A DNA stretch of 64,000 nucleotides. Source: Xiphias gladius. Its lineage: Eukaryota > Chordata > Actinopteri > Istiophoriformes > Xiphiidae. Both the position numbers and the translations under genes were made by a program. The notes below the pieces were generated by a model, which ran no database searches, was not told the DNA's origin, and worked only from the letters and a program-made list of their open reading frames with translations. Location: positions 16,101,001-16,165,000 of the forward strand of contig NC_053415.1 in assembly GCF_016859285.1 (NCBI RefSeq). The letters are read 5' to 3'. This document shows positions 13,401-25,004 of this stretch, in pieces (the stretch's first letter is position 1; every line of letters starts with the position of its first letter).

Positions 13401-15482
13401 GAGCATGACAGAGATAATGCAGAGGGTAACTATGAGGGGCAGGGATACATCCCAGTGCTGCTGTTCCCCGCTCGCGCTGGAACCCCCTCTTGGTGCCGTT
13501 TCTGTGTACGCCTTAATGATCAGCTTAGCCACGGCAGATAAGGGGGGCTTGCCATGGTCAGTTACCTTCACCACCAGCTCAACCACTGGGGCGATATCTT
13601 CCCAAAGAGCATGGGCAGTTCTGACCTCTCCCCCCACCGGATCCATCTCAAACAGGTGGTCGTCATTTCCCTCTGTAATCTCATAGGTCAAATGTCCACT
13701 TTCTCCGTGGTCATGGTCCACCGCTTTCACTGTAGTCACGATGTATCCAATGCCTACGTTTCTAGGCACCGGGATTTCAGCTGTATCATTCTGCAGAAGG
13801 GGTAAAATAATAACTGGGAGATTGTCGTTGACGTCAAGGACATTAACCCTGACTGTAGAAGTGCTCTCCATGTGAGGAGATCCTCCATCTTTAGCCTGAA
13901 CTTTGAACTCAAAGGATTTTGTTTGCTCATAATTGAAAGAGCGTGAGGCATATATGGCTCCATTGGTGGGATTAACAGATACATAGGTGTAAACCGAAAC
14001 ATCTCCTATATGTGACGGCAGAATGGAGTATGACACTGTTCCATTACGACCTACATCTGGGTCGTGGGCCAGAACCGAGCCCAAATACTCCCCTGGGATG
14101 TTGTTCTCAGGCACCTGTAGCAAATACATAGTCTTTGTAAAGCGTGGTGCATTATCATTCTCATCCAAGATTTTCACAGTAAACGACTTAGTGTAGTTTA
14201 AAGAAGGAATCCCATTGTCTCTCGCCACTATTGTTACATTGTATTCATCTTTCATTTCCCTGTCCAGAGGTCTGTCTGTGAGCAGCGTGTAAAAATTGTC
14301 ATTGTTTTCCTGCAGTCTGAAGGGTACATTTCCCAGCACCCGACACTGAAGCTGACCATTTCGGCCAGAATCTTTATCTGTCACTCTGACCAGTGCTATG
14401 ACAGATTCTGGAGGTGCTGCCTCACTGATGGCTCCCTGCCGGACAGAAACAAAACTTATTAATGGCGAGTTGTCATTTTTGTCAAGCACTTTGACAGTAA
14501 TTTTACAGTGGCCTGGTATCGGGTTGGGCCCCAGATCCTTAGCCTGCACATCAAACTCTATGATTGGATTCTCTTCATAGTCAATTTCTCCCTGGACCTT
14601 GATGACGCCAGTATTGGGGTCAATGGAGAACAAATCTTGGATTCTCTCAGATGCATATCCAGTAAAGGAGTAGACCACCTGCCCATTGCTTCCCTCATCC
14701 TGGTCCGTGGCATTCAAATCTATGAGTACTTTTCCAGGGGGCGAATTCTCTGGAATCTCGATCACATATGAGGATTTTTCAAAAACCGGGCTGTTGTCAT
14801 TGGAATCAGTGACTCTGACGTTGATTTGCATGGAGCCTGATCTTGGATACTCCCCACCGTCAATTGCTGTGAGGAGCAGGGTGTGATGACTCTGATCCTC
14901 TCTATCCAGAGGTCTCTGAACCACCAGCTCTGGATATATAGTCCCATCACCCCTCACTTTTAAATCCAAAGAAAAGGTATTGTAATCATCTCTTGTGACC
15001 TGGTAGGTCTTTATCCCATTTTCCCCAGGATCTGAGTCATGTGCAATAGTCAGAGGGAAGCGTGTGCCAGCAGCTGCGTTTTCTGAAATATCAATATTAA
15101 CATGATCGGAAGGAAAACCAGGCGAGTTGTCATTTATGTCCTGTATATCTATCTTGATCATGCATATTTCTTTGTCGTTGGCAAACACCTCCATAGAGAG
15201 CTGGCACTTTGGGTTGCGCCTGCATAACGTTTCCCTGTCAATCCTTTGTTTAGTGAAGATTAGTCCACTCTCCGGGTCAACGTCCACCAGGTGTGGTGCA
15301 GAATTCTCCAGGACTCTGAAGTTGGATTTTCTCCCTCTCTCCATGGTCCCATACCCGGCATCTTTTGCTATATTACCTATAACTGTGCCAGGTCCTTGCT
15401 CCTCCGGGACAGAATAATTGAGATTTTTCAATGTCAGGGCTTTAACCCACAGCAGAAAGAAAATGGGTACAGAGAGACGCAT
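3856..15482 (-). CDS. pcdh17: Protocadherin-17 (delta-2 protocadherin), four coding exons
   Basis: Coding exons are 15482-13014, 11846-11788, 11635-11466 and 4433-3856, with intron phases 0, 2 and 1, giving 1091 aa. The protein is a type I membrane adhesion molecule expected to act at cell and axon contacts. Residues 1-18 look like a signal peptide. Six cadherin repeats follow, with calcium-linker motifs DINDN (115-119), DSNDN (226), DKNDN (334), DENDN (440) and DVNDN (550). The membrane helix is near 679-702. The tail holds RDSGHGDSDQADSDQDTNKG (855-874), CTDECRALGHSDRCW (907-921) and LSTFGK (966-971), a match to the WAVE-binding WIRS pattern. Identity with human PCDH17 is obvious by eye along the whole length, for example the stretch around ANDKEICMIKIDIQDINDNS. 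The start has G at -3 and is the only methionine before the signal peptide. The C-terminus is shorter than the 1159-aa human protein. Human PCDH17 is known to recruit WAVE components; the same role here is inferred. Confidence 0.96.
8620..8990. repeat. Diverged inverted-repeat element in pcdh17 intron 3
   Basis: GCAGATATAAGCAGATAAGG near 8658 is mirrored by CTTATATCTGCTTACAAC near 8842, and both flanks are rich in TTAATAAAT-like words. This arrangement suggests an old fold-back or MITE copy. No coding capacity or clear target-site duplication was found. Confidence 0.45.
9739..9823. repeat. (GT)n microsatellite
   Basis: A nearly pure GT run of about 42 units lies in pcdh17 intron 3. It would be (CA)n in the pcdh17 transcript. 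Confidence 0.97.
10329..10412. repeat. (CA)n microsatellite
   Basis: About 27 pure CA units are followed by an interrupted CA-rich tail. It lies some 500 bp from the (GT)n tract in the same intron and is complementary to it. Confidence 0.96.
10431..10470. repeat. (GATA)/(GA)n microsatellite
   Basis: GAGATAGATA runs into about 15 GA units and directly follows the CA-rich block. Confidence 0.95.
11466..11635 (-). CDS. pcdh17: pcdh17 exon 3: acidic Ser/Asp tail motif
   Basis: The acceptor CTCTGCTGCAG is followed by an exon encoding STFKDAERASLRDSGHGDSD and then ADSDQDTNKGS, one of the conserved tail motifs of delta-2 protocadherins. It ends at GAGCAGG before GTGAGT, leaving one base to pair with exon 4. 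The length of 170 bp fits phases 2 in and 1 out. Confidence 0.93.
11788..11846 (-). CDS. pcdh17: pcdh17 exon 2 (59-bp microexon)
   Basis: A pyrimidine-rich acceptor ending TCTAG precedes ACAGAAAATTTC, and the exon closes at GTTCAAAG before the donor GTAAGAG. It encodes TENFPSESNYAGSRQPFVQ, which lines up with the human PCDH17 tail at the same place. The phases (0 in, 2 out) join exon 1 to exon 3 without breaking the frame. Confidence 0.9.
13014..15482 (-). CDS. pcdh17: pcdh17 exon 1: signal peptide, EC1-EC6, membrane helix, proximal tail
   Basis: This single 2469-bp exon encodes residues 1-823, in the usual delta-protocadherin style where all cadherin repeats lie in one exon. It ends at MSVIQ followed by the donor GTAAGG, in phase 0. 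Reading past the donor stays open for 43 more residues before a stop at 12882, so a retained-intron form would have a short, different tail. Confidence 0.95.
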
Positions 15483-16199
15483 CCCTTCAACTGAATATGC
15501 GGTGGTGGCAGACAGAAAGAAAAAAAAAATCCTCGTTGACTTTCAACCTGTTGATTACGGCAAACCTAGAGGACTAAACCCGAACCAGGCGTGTGGTTGA
15601 CGCCGATCTCACACTAATTGGGTATTAAATCGATTTGCGAACCGTTATCTCCTTTCAGTCGGGATTTTAACCTCTTTCACATGCCGTTCGGCTAGGATGA
15701 ACTCTTTGTGTAAACAAAGATGACCGCCCGACGACACATAATGCATGAATTAAAGATCAAATTCAACCTCGGCTATTGTGCGGGAAATGATTTGTTTTTT
15801 CCTCACGTTGGGGGGGACTTCATGAATAATCGATGACTATAAAGTATTAATATTCCCTACTGCATCCAAGGTTAAAGCGTTTGAATCTCTGTGATGAAGG
15901 TTAGACCGTAGCTTACAAAAGCGCATTGCCCTCATGCGACATCTACACCTAGGCTACGGCAAATACTGACATGCCCGTTCAAAATGCAGCATTGCCCGAT
16001 GTTACCATTCACGTTGCATTTACTTTTTCCCCGTGCGGCACACTGTTGCATATGGCTTCTGCTCGCGTAGCACATACAGCCTGCCCGTGCCACAAAGTAG
16101 AATTAAAACAGGATACCGAGCTGTCACTCCAGTCCAACCTTTTGTGTTCCCGTCATTCAAGAGCATCCACAGAAGGGCTGCGACTTTTGCCCGATGATT

Positions 16200-16239
16200 G
16201 TCCTATAATCAGTCCAATAATCCTATAATCCAGTCCAAT
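16200..16239. repeat. 20-bp tandem duplication containing CCAAT
   Basis: TCCTATAATCAGTCCAAT is followed at once by a near-identical copy (one extra C) ending CAGTCCAATCGG. It lies in the probable pcdh17 5' UTR or promoter-proximal region. Confidence 0.85.
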
Positions 16240-16443
16240 CGGAGCCAGTGCTCTTGCCTCCTTCATTCGGACAATGCTCATCTGCACTGCCCCCACGAAC
16301 GTTGCCAGGAAAACGCAAAAAAAAAGGTGCTGGAAGATTTCACAGAATCAAAATTAATCGCTTTTCCTGCGCTCAGTTCTCTCCGCGTCAACTGTTGAAA
16401 CCTGCTCCCTTCACAGTGAGATCTGACCGGAATCCTCTCGACG

Positions 16444-16554
16444 CCTTTATATCATACTCCAGTGTATTTCTTGGTGCATTTAACATAGTTTCTGATCGTC
16501 TTCCAGCAAATGAGTGAACAGTGACAGATCTTGCCTTGCGGGGGTTTCTCCAAT
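16444..16554 (-). promoter_or_regulatory. pcdh17: Candidate pcdh17 core promoter (TATA plus CCAAT)
   Basis: On the minus strand GATATAAAGG lies at 16444-16453, with an ATTGG (reverse CCAAT) box about 100 bp upstream at 16550-16554. The surrounding 15.9-16.6 kb region is visibly richer in CpG than its neighbours. This would place the transcription start near 16418 and give a 5' UTR of roughly 0.9 kb. The placement is inferred from motifs only. Confidence 0.4.
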
Positions 16555-18401
16555 AGGTCTGGCAAGATCGCATGAAGAAGGGCTGTTCTAGTGCTACGTG
16601 ATTCATTTACTGATGTGCGCGCAGAGTAGCAGCATCAGAGAGAAAACGTGCTGGAGGATGTTGCTCCTAATACATGTGGATGTGAACCAGGGATTATGAA
16701 TTGATCGATGAAATGTGTTTGGCTGGGATGTAGTAAAAGCGGTAAGGACTTGACAAGTAGTCATTCTAGGGAGAAGTGGATCAGATGGGCAATGTGGTGT
16801 GAAAACATGTAACATTAACGCTGAAAAATGTTTCAAGTATAACTGGGTATCTTCCCCTCAGAGTGCTATGCTGTCAGTATCAATGGAGCTCTTTGGATAT
16901 CCAGAACTAAAGATCCTTATCAATAATGAAAACACCACCACCTGTCTTCTGTATTGTACCTCGTTATCATTAGTTTGAGAAAATTCAGCCACAAGATAAA
17001 GGTGCAGACAGATTGATAGTGTTCTCAGGATAATCGCTGTAAAGGACATAAGAGAATTGCTTATACTTCTAAAAAAAAAAAGGGGGGGGGGGGGGCTTAT
17101 TTCACAGCTCAAATATCACAGCTGTTGGTATAACCTGCCTTCTGTAGCTATCACACTTGCCTTCAATAGCCTGTTCACATCAATCTCATATCTCATATTG
17201 AAAAGACGGACTGACATTTAGTTCACTCGGTATTTCAACAATATTTCTGGCGTTTGCATGTTTAGTCTCACATGTCCAGATCTCGGGGATGCATGGGGCT
17301 CCTTGGTGATGCAGGTACCCGATGAAAACAGTTCTGAGAGGGAGCTGTGTCAACATTAGGGCAAGATCAGTGTGCCATAGTTCCGCATTTAATTCCGTGT
17401 TGCTCCGGATCTAAATCAACCTTGAGTTGTCCCTGAGTTCATTCCCATTGTCTGAAACATGGCTGCTTTGCTACTCCGGGGAGCATCAACTTTGCCTGGC
17501 CAGGGTGCAGCCTGCATAAATTGGCCATTTCTGCAGGTAAGAGATAAGGACAACAAAGGGAAACTAATTATCATTCAGTCTCTGTTAAATCCTCAGGAAA
17601 AGACTGCTATTGACAATTGTGTCTGCATTGTCACAGTCATACCCTTTAATATGATCTGAACTCTGAATGAGATATCCATAATAAATAGGCAAAATCCTAA
17701 TGTGTGGCTTTGGCTGCCTTGTTTTTGTACAAACTGACGACTTTGTCATGGATAACTTTCACTAATGAGACCACTGTACCTGCCCCCGAATGAACCACAA
17801 TTTCTGCTGCTTTGTTGGCAGCAAAAACACACGGATGCATCAGTTGTTTCATGACGAATTGATTTTTACCTCAAAGCAAATTATTCTGGTGGTGTAAAAT
17901 CATACCTGTTGTAATTCCACAGAGGTTAAAATGCCAAACAGTAGCTATGCTCATTTAAGCATACAGACGATATCTTGGCATCTCTTTCATGCAATTCAAC
18001 TACCACTCTGCACAAGCATGATTAGAAGTGAGATTAAGTTGTTTATCATTCTGTTTTTGCGCTCGTTGCTGTTTGCAACACACCTCAAGCTGCACACTGG
18101 AATACTGATGGTTGTGAGTGGGAATGATGATCAACACAAGCGACTGAGTTTTGCCGCAGAGTGAATGCGTGAGAGAAAAACGGTCTGTTTGGAACAAAGT
18201 TCTCCACGAGACATCGTGCAGACATGTTAATTATATAGATAAAAGAACTTGTGCAGCAGAGTTGGTAAACAGTTATACAGAAATTTATGAACATTATCCT
18301 TAGTAGTCACAGAGAAAAACTTAAAAGAGTTAAAACTGTATACAGAAGAACAATAACAAAATTTAGGATTGTCAAAGTAAAGACAGATAATAAGTTCGTT
18401 A

Positions 18402-19988
18402 CAGTAGCATGGAAAAGTTTGTCCACCCCTGGTCAAAATTTCTGTCTCTGTGAATAGTTAAGTGAGTACAAAATGAATTGATCTCTAAAAGGCATAAAGT
18501 TGAAAATGAAACATTCTTTTCAACATTTTAAGCAATATTAGTGTATTATTATTATTATTTGTACAAGTTTGGAGTGAAAAAAAAGGAAAGGAGCACCATA
18601 CAAAAATTTGAGCACCCCGAGAGATTTGAGCTCTCAGATACATTTTTTACCAAGGTCTCAGACCTTAATTAGCTTGTTAGGGCTATGGCTTGTTCACAAT
18701 CATTGTTAGAAAAGGCCAGGTGATGCAAATTTCAAAGCTTTATAAATACTCTGACTCTCTGAACCTTGTCCCAACAATCAGCAGCCATGGGCTCCTCTAA
18801 GCAGCTGCCTAGTACTCACTACTGCCCACAAACCAGGAGTAGGCTATAAGAAGATAGCAAAGTGTTTTCAGGTAGCTGTTTCCTCAGTTCGTAATGTAAT
18901 TAAGAAATGGCAGTTAACAGGAATGGTGGAGGTCAAGTAGAGGTCTGGAAGACCAAGAAAACTCTTGCTAGAAAGGAAAATCAAAACTATTATTGGACTG
19001 CAAAAGACCTTCAGGAAGATTTAGGAGACTCTGGAGTGGTGGTGCACTGTTCTACTGTGCAGCAACACCTGCACAAATATGACCTCATGGAAGAGTCATC
19101 AGAATAAAACCTTTCCTGCCTCCTCACCACAAAGTTCAGTGTCGAAAGTTTGCAAAAGAACATCTAAATGAGCCTAATCCATTCTGGAAACAAGTCCTGT
19201 GGACACCTGAAGTTAATATAGAACTTTTTGGGGCAAAGAGCAAAGGTATGTATGAGAAAAAAGGCAGCAAATTTCACAAAAACAGCACCCCTCCAACAGT
19301 TAAGCATGGGCGTGGATCGATCATGCTTTGGGCATGTGATGCAGCCCGTGGCACGAGGAACATTTCACTGGTAGAGGGAAGAATAGATTCAATTAAATAT
19401 CAGCAAATTCTGGGAGTCCACATCACACTGTCTGTAAAAAAGCTGAAGTTGAAAAGAGGATGCCTTCTACAACAGGATAATGATCCTAAACACAACTCAA
19501 AATCCACAATGGACTACCTCAAGAGGCGAAAGCTGAAGGATTTGCCATGGCCCTCAAAGTCACACGACCTACACATCATGGAAAATCTGTGAATAGACCT
19601 AAAACGAGCAGTGCATGCAAGACAACCCAAGAATCTCACAGAGCTAGAAGGTTTTTGCAGAGGAAAAGGTGCGAAAATCCCTCAGACAAGAACTGAAAGA
19701 CTCTTTGCTGCTACAAAAAGGATTCAAAGCTGTGATACTTGTTAAAGGGGGTTTTGCTAAGTACTGACCATGCAGGGTGCCCAAACTTTTGTTTTGGGCC
19801 CATTTCTGTTTTTTGTTATTTTAAAACTGTAAAAGATGGAAATAAAAAAGTAATCTTGCTGAAGATATTAAAGGAATGTGTCATCTTTAACTTTATGCCT
19901 TTTGGAAATCAGGTCATCTTTTACTGGGTTAGCTACTCACAGTAACAGAAATTTTGACCTTGGGTGCCCAAACTTTTTCATGCCACTG
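18402..19988 (+). mobile_element. Tc1/mariner element, complete ends, dead transposase
   Basis: The element is bounded by TA dinucleotides (18400-18401 and 19989-19990). It has terminal inverted repeats of about 60 bp starting CAGTAGCATGGAAAAGTTTG on the left and, reversed, CAGTGGCATGAAAAAGTTTG on the right. Between them are plus-strand fragments of a Tc1-like DD34E transposase: a DNA-binding part near 18907-19107 and a catalytic part near 19248-19592 with LLQQDNDPKHNSK. The reading frame is broken by stops and shifts. The first catalytic Asp is lost (WTPEVN where SDES is usual), and the C-terminal motif is degraded to SHDLHIMENL and a stop. It cannot make an active enzyme. Confidence 0.92.
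18841..19592 (+). pseudogene. Tc1-like transposase remnant
   Basis: The recognisable pieces are a helix-turn-helix region (KKTLARKENQNYYWTAKDL then STVQQHLHKYDL) and, after a stop and frame change near 19107, the catalytic core (NIELFGAKSKGMYEKKGSK, then VKHGRGSIMLWACDAARGT, then LLQQDNDPKHNSK). It lies inside the intact-ended element at 18402-19988. At least two disruptions and loss of the first catalytic aspartate make it a pseudogene. Confidence 0.88.
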
Positions 19989-20899
19989 TAATTAAATACT
20001 AATACTACAATAAATCAATATTTCTATACAGTTTTTATAGTTTACTATTATGTGTCTTCTACCCTCTAATTATGATCCCTATCCATGCATAATCCATATG
20101 CCATGACTCCTCAGCATCTCATCTCATCTTTATAAGTCAGCTCACTCAATTCACACACAAAAAAACTCTATTGGTATAAAGTCATACAGAGATTTTCAGT
20201 TTTATGTGTCAAGGTTCTGAGAAATTTACCTCTGAAACTTCTGCAGTACAATGGAAGTACAAGAAATTGCAATTTTGCTGCTCAGGGAGTTGAAGAAAAC
20301 ACATCTGAAAAACTCATCAGAAAAAATTTCCCAGTTACTGTTACAATTTCCCCGTACAATCCAGAGAACGTGTTGTCTACAATTTTCATAGGAAATATTT
20401 CCTCCGTAGAAAGTAGTTCAGAAGAAAACTGGCCACAGAGGTTTGTGAATTATCCAAAGTGACCAGAATATTATTTCTAAAAAAACATGTCATTGTTGCG
20501 TGTAATTTTCCAATGCTTTGACCACCTTTAAAAAAATTCAGTTCACTCTCATTCCGACTGGGTGGTGGCAGAATGGGAAATCTTGAAAATGCAGCAGATA
20601 AAACTGACACTATTTGCATGGCTCAAAATCACTAGGGGCAAGTGGGAAAGTGGGTTATTATGTGAACTGACCAGTAATGTGTCCATTTATAGCTTACCTT
20701 CATTTAGTCAGCATTTGCAGTGAAAATCATGTTTTTCTTAAATTAAAGGATAATTGTCAAATTCCTCAGAAAGAGCAAAACCAACTGTGAATTGATTTGA
20801 TGAACAAGTATTGCTTGTGTCATCAAAGCCTTATATAGTTTATTCCTCTGTGCCTAGACATCCGTTGATGACTAAAAACTTATAAAAACTAATCGATGA

Positions 20900-21250
20900 G
20901 CCACGCTGTCAACCCGGTCTCCCAGAAATTACATTTATAGAGTTCTACATTTTTTTTTCCCAATTACGTTGTGGTGACAAATGTAGTGACCGCCTGGATT
21001 ATGTTCACAGGCAACCTGTTCCTGAGTGAATGAAGCAGTACACTTATGAACTGCACTAGACTTGCAGGGTGGTGGTTGGGGTGGATGGTGGCCGTTGAAA
21101 CTGCAGGACTGTGACACCGGAGACCAGGTTCACATCCTGAGACCTGTCTGGGGTTAGGTTTAAGAGACAAAATCCTTTTGGTTAAGATCAGGGGAAAAAC
21201 TATGGTTTTGGTTGTCTTTCTAGTCAGTGCATTAAGTTCATAATGTTCAT
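20900..21250. repeat. Diverged fish interspersed repeat (GGGTTAGGTTTA family)
   Basis: The words ACCCGGTCTCCCAGAAATTA, GGAGACCAGGTTCACATCCT and GGGGTTAGGTTTAAGAGACA resemble a repeat common in percomorph genomes whose consensus contains a GGGTTAGGTTTAGG core and a tRNA-like GGTTCGAA box. Assignment is from memory of the family, and no ends were defined. Confidence 0.45.
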
Positions 21251-22266
21251 CATTATGTTCATAGAAAATGAAATTGGGGTGACATTACATTTTAAAAGTT
21301 GTATATAAACATCATTTCTAGCAGACAGGGTTTACAGTAACACTGTGTGGCATGTTCCTTCATTAAGACTAACATGGGCGCTGGAGTTTATTTTCAGTCA
21401 GTCCTCTATATACAACATCCAGCTGCCATAATTCACTAGCAAACATCTCACTACCAAAAATGTATTAATCCGCAGCTAAAAGTAGTCCCCAACAAATGCC
21501 CTATTTATTCCTGTTTGAGCAACATTTGCTAAAAACTATAGCCCCCAGCTGTTTTAGAAACGTATTTATCTTTTCATCTATAGGTTTTATTTGTTTTATG
21601 TTTATACAATATCTGTGGTGAAATGCAGAGTGGCTGTGCTATAGAAGCGAATAATAATAATTCGAATGAGTACAAAAAGGTATTAGAAAAAGTGTTAAAA
21701 ATTAAAAAACATATCTATTAGAAATATATGTAATATAGTATAAAAAGCTTAAGTATGTAGTGGCTTGGTATTTAGGTGAGCTGTTAATAACAATATATAG
21801 AATATCACCAGTCTTTAAGTTTATTTTTTACACTATAGTGGACTGATTTGTCATATTTGTTCCAAAGTAATTTTCAAGGTACCTTTACTGATATGTATTA
21901 AAACACAAATCACACAATTCAAATCACACTTTTGTTGCACGTCATTCCCATTGCTTTCTTGCTTTGTCCCCTAATTTTGCGGGTATCCCTACTGTCATCT
22001 ATAGAATAACCGCAAACATGTCAAGAAAAAAAAGGGTTTTGTTTGATTGTTTGTGACACCACATGTAGGTATTGGATAGAAATATGTTTTTTGTTTGATT
22101 TTCCAATTCATTGGTTTTCTTCATACAGTATGACCAGACCTTGGTCTTTCACTACGGATCACTATTGTTCCACCTTTACAGACGGATTTGCTTGCCTGGC
22201 TTTGAATGCAACAAAAGCAACCTCAGACATCTCACAAGCTTTGTTACCATGTTACATGTCGAATAA

Positions 22267-22290
22267 TTTTTTTTTTTTTTTTTTTTTTTT
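22267..22290. repeat. Poly(T) tract (24 bp)
   Basis: A T homopolymer lies just upstream of the 263-bp tandem duplication. Confidence 0.9.
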
Positions 22291-22341
22291 GTAGACCAGC
22301 TGTGGATTTGCATATAAATGCAAATCCTCAAGGGTCATTGT

Positions 22342-22865
22342 GCCAGTTCTCCAACATTTCAATTCTGAATCAAAACTAAGGAGTCAAGCCTTGCTCTCCT
22401 GAGTGTAAAGTTGATGTTTTTGCATTAGATTTTTTTTAGGAACACTCTGGTACCCCAAGAGCTAAGACAACCTTCTGCCAAATTCTCCGAACTAAAAGTC
22501 CAACTCGAAAGCATTTGGGATTTTTTTTGAAGCTTCCAGTAGAGTTGCAGTTGGGGGTCGGTAAAATGGGTTTAATAAATTCTGAACATAATCTGCGTTT
22601 TGAGGCCAATTCTCCAACATTTCAATTCTGAATCAAAACTAAGGAGTCAAGCCTTGCTCTCCTGAGTGTAAAGTTGATGTTTTTGCATTAGATTTTTTTA
22701 GGAACACTCTGGTACCCCAAGAGCTAAGACAACCTTCTGCCAAATTCTCCAAACTAAAAGTCCAACTTGAAAACATTTTGGATTTTTTATAGCTTCCAGT
22801 AGAGTTTCGGTTGGGGGTCGGTAAAATGGGTTTAATAAATTCTGAACCTAATCTGCATTTTGAGG
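22342..22865. repeat. Tandem duplication, two 263-bp units
   Basis: Unit one starts GCCAGTTCTCCAACATTTC at 22342. Unit two starts GCCAATTCTCCAACATTTC at 22605 and ends near 22865. The copies differ by scattered substitutions and small T-run length changes, so the duplication is fairly recent. Neither unit encodes a recognisable protein. Confidence 0.93.
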
Positions 22866-24419
22866 GGAAGGAGCTAAGAGTGTGAGTGTCTGCTGAGAGT
22901 GTGCCTTTTAAAGGGTTTATGCAAATATGCACCTAAAAACTCACAAATTACCTGCTCATCAATCAGTCTGGAAAACAAGCGTGTAATACACTGCTCTGAT
23001 CCAAACACAAAACACATTAGGATTGTAAAACTACCTGCTTGAGCAGAATTCACATTCAATTCACATCATACATTTGAGACTGGCATCATGAATATAATTA
23101 CAAGAAAAGAGAAAACAAACCACATAACCTGTAATGCAGGCAGACTCTGAACATATAGTGATGTTCAGGGGTCAGGGTTACATGAAAGCATTTCTGACAA
23201 GTTACTAATTGCTTTTAATGTGACAAAATGTCACTAGGTCAAACATGTTTGTTAGGATGCAAAATAAGGCTTCATTTTGTTGTGGTTGCTGGTTTTATCT
23301 CTTGTTCACAACACAAATGACAACATTTATTACTTAGTAGATCTTTAAGTCAAACTAGTTAACACAATACTAAAATACAATCAATTAAAGCCCGCCATTA
23401 GTGTCTGCTTGTAAATGAGAGATGGTGACAGTATCATTAAACATTTCAGCAAGTCTAAGCTCCTTACCATTTAATCAAGCAGGATTTATTAAGGATTCTG
23501 GAATTTGTATTACTAATTAGTCATGTAATCGTAAATAGCCTCAACCGCAAAGAAAGTATTGCGGTCATAAGGAAGAATCTGGCCTCTCCTGGAGATACAT
23601 TGATTATTCATCTCAGTAATGTCCTCATGTCCTAACTTTTTAGATTTTCAGTACTCTAAAACTCGACATCTAGCTTCAGAGACTCCAGTAACAATATGTG
23701 ATCAAATTTCAGAACGGGCTTACAACACACATTTGCAATTACTGAAAGAGTCTTTGTCTTTGAAGATAATAGGAATATCACGTAATATTTTTAAGTGTGA
23801 AATTATGATTCAGGCTTTCAACCATTCAGTGGAAGGCATTTTATTCTTTCTCGCGAGCCTATTATATCTCCAGAACATCTAGCCAAAGTCACAAGGAGTC
23901 AGCACTTACCACAAACCATTCAGCACCTTGACATCTGTGCTGGTTTACCCTAAAGGTAGTGCCCACCCTGGAGTGAAAAACTGGAAATGTGTATGACATC
24001 CCATTGGACAGCTGAGGCGACCATTACACTGATGAAATGGAAAGCACCCTGGGCTGAGGACTGAATGAAAACTGAAAACAGACAACATCAGCTGTCGGTG
24101 AACACCAAACCGAAACTGGACACAGCGTGGACCAGGAAAAGGGCAAAGGTCATCGACCAGGAGGCTGGCGAAAGATCATGCACAGCCTACATCAGAGAAT
24201 TTCCTTGAACAGAGACAGGACAGATGATAAATGTCGTACTTCAGTATGGTGATGACAGTTGAATTATAATCTCCCCAGAAACAAGCTGAAAATAATGATA
24301 ATGATAAATATGCTCTCAAGGGTAGCACTTGAGGAAGGCAACAAGTTATGGGCCTCTTTTAATTTTGGCACCCTACATAGCCATTTTAATGAATCATCCA
24401 GCTTTTCCAATGTCTAAGA

Positions 24420-25004
24420 TTTAAAGGAATAGTTTGACGTTTATTTGCTTAGTTTACTGGAGGTAGAAGAAAGGATTGGTACCACTCTCAAGCCCATGCA
24501 ATGCGTATGAGGTGATAAGCTGAGCGTAAAACCTTTGTTTAGTGAACCTTTAAAGCTAACTAAATAAATCCGTCTATCTTCTTTGTTTAATCTCTATACA
24601 AACAGTGATTTAAAAATTACAAACAAATGTGGGTTTAGAGGGAGTGACATGGCAACTCTTTCTTTATCCATTTGCCCAGCATTTCTGTGCAGCATCTTCA
24701 CTGGTTGCCTGGCAACCTCACTGTGATGACATGGTAGCCAAGAAAAAGTTACAGTACGTAATTCCACAGTTCTCTTTTTTTACATTTCTCTTTGTGTAGA
24801 AATTAAACAACAAGATACAATGTATTAATTAGAGAAGCCTATTTCTTTTGGGACAGATCTAGATCTTTATGCTCAGCTTACTTAATGTCCTCCTCGCTTC
24901 AGCTCCACAATTGAAGCATAAACATGAGCGGTATCAATCCTAACTGTCTATCTTGTGGATAGAAAGTCAAGGGCACTTCCCAAAAAGGATGAACCGTTCC
25001 TTTA
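24420..25004. mobile_element. MITE-like element with inverted ends
   Basis: The left end TTTAAAGGAATAGTTTGACG is matched by the right end, reversed, GTTAAAGGAACGGTTCATCC. The interior has the AGCTAAC...CTCTATACAAACAG words seen in related percomorph repeats and no coding frame. Confidence 0.65.
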
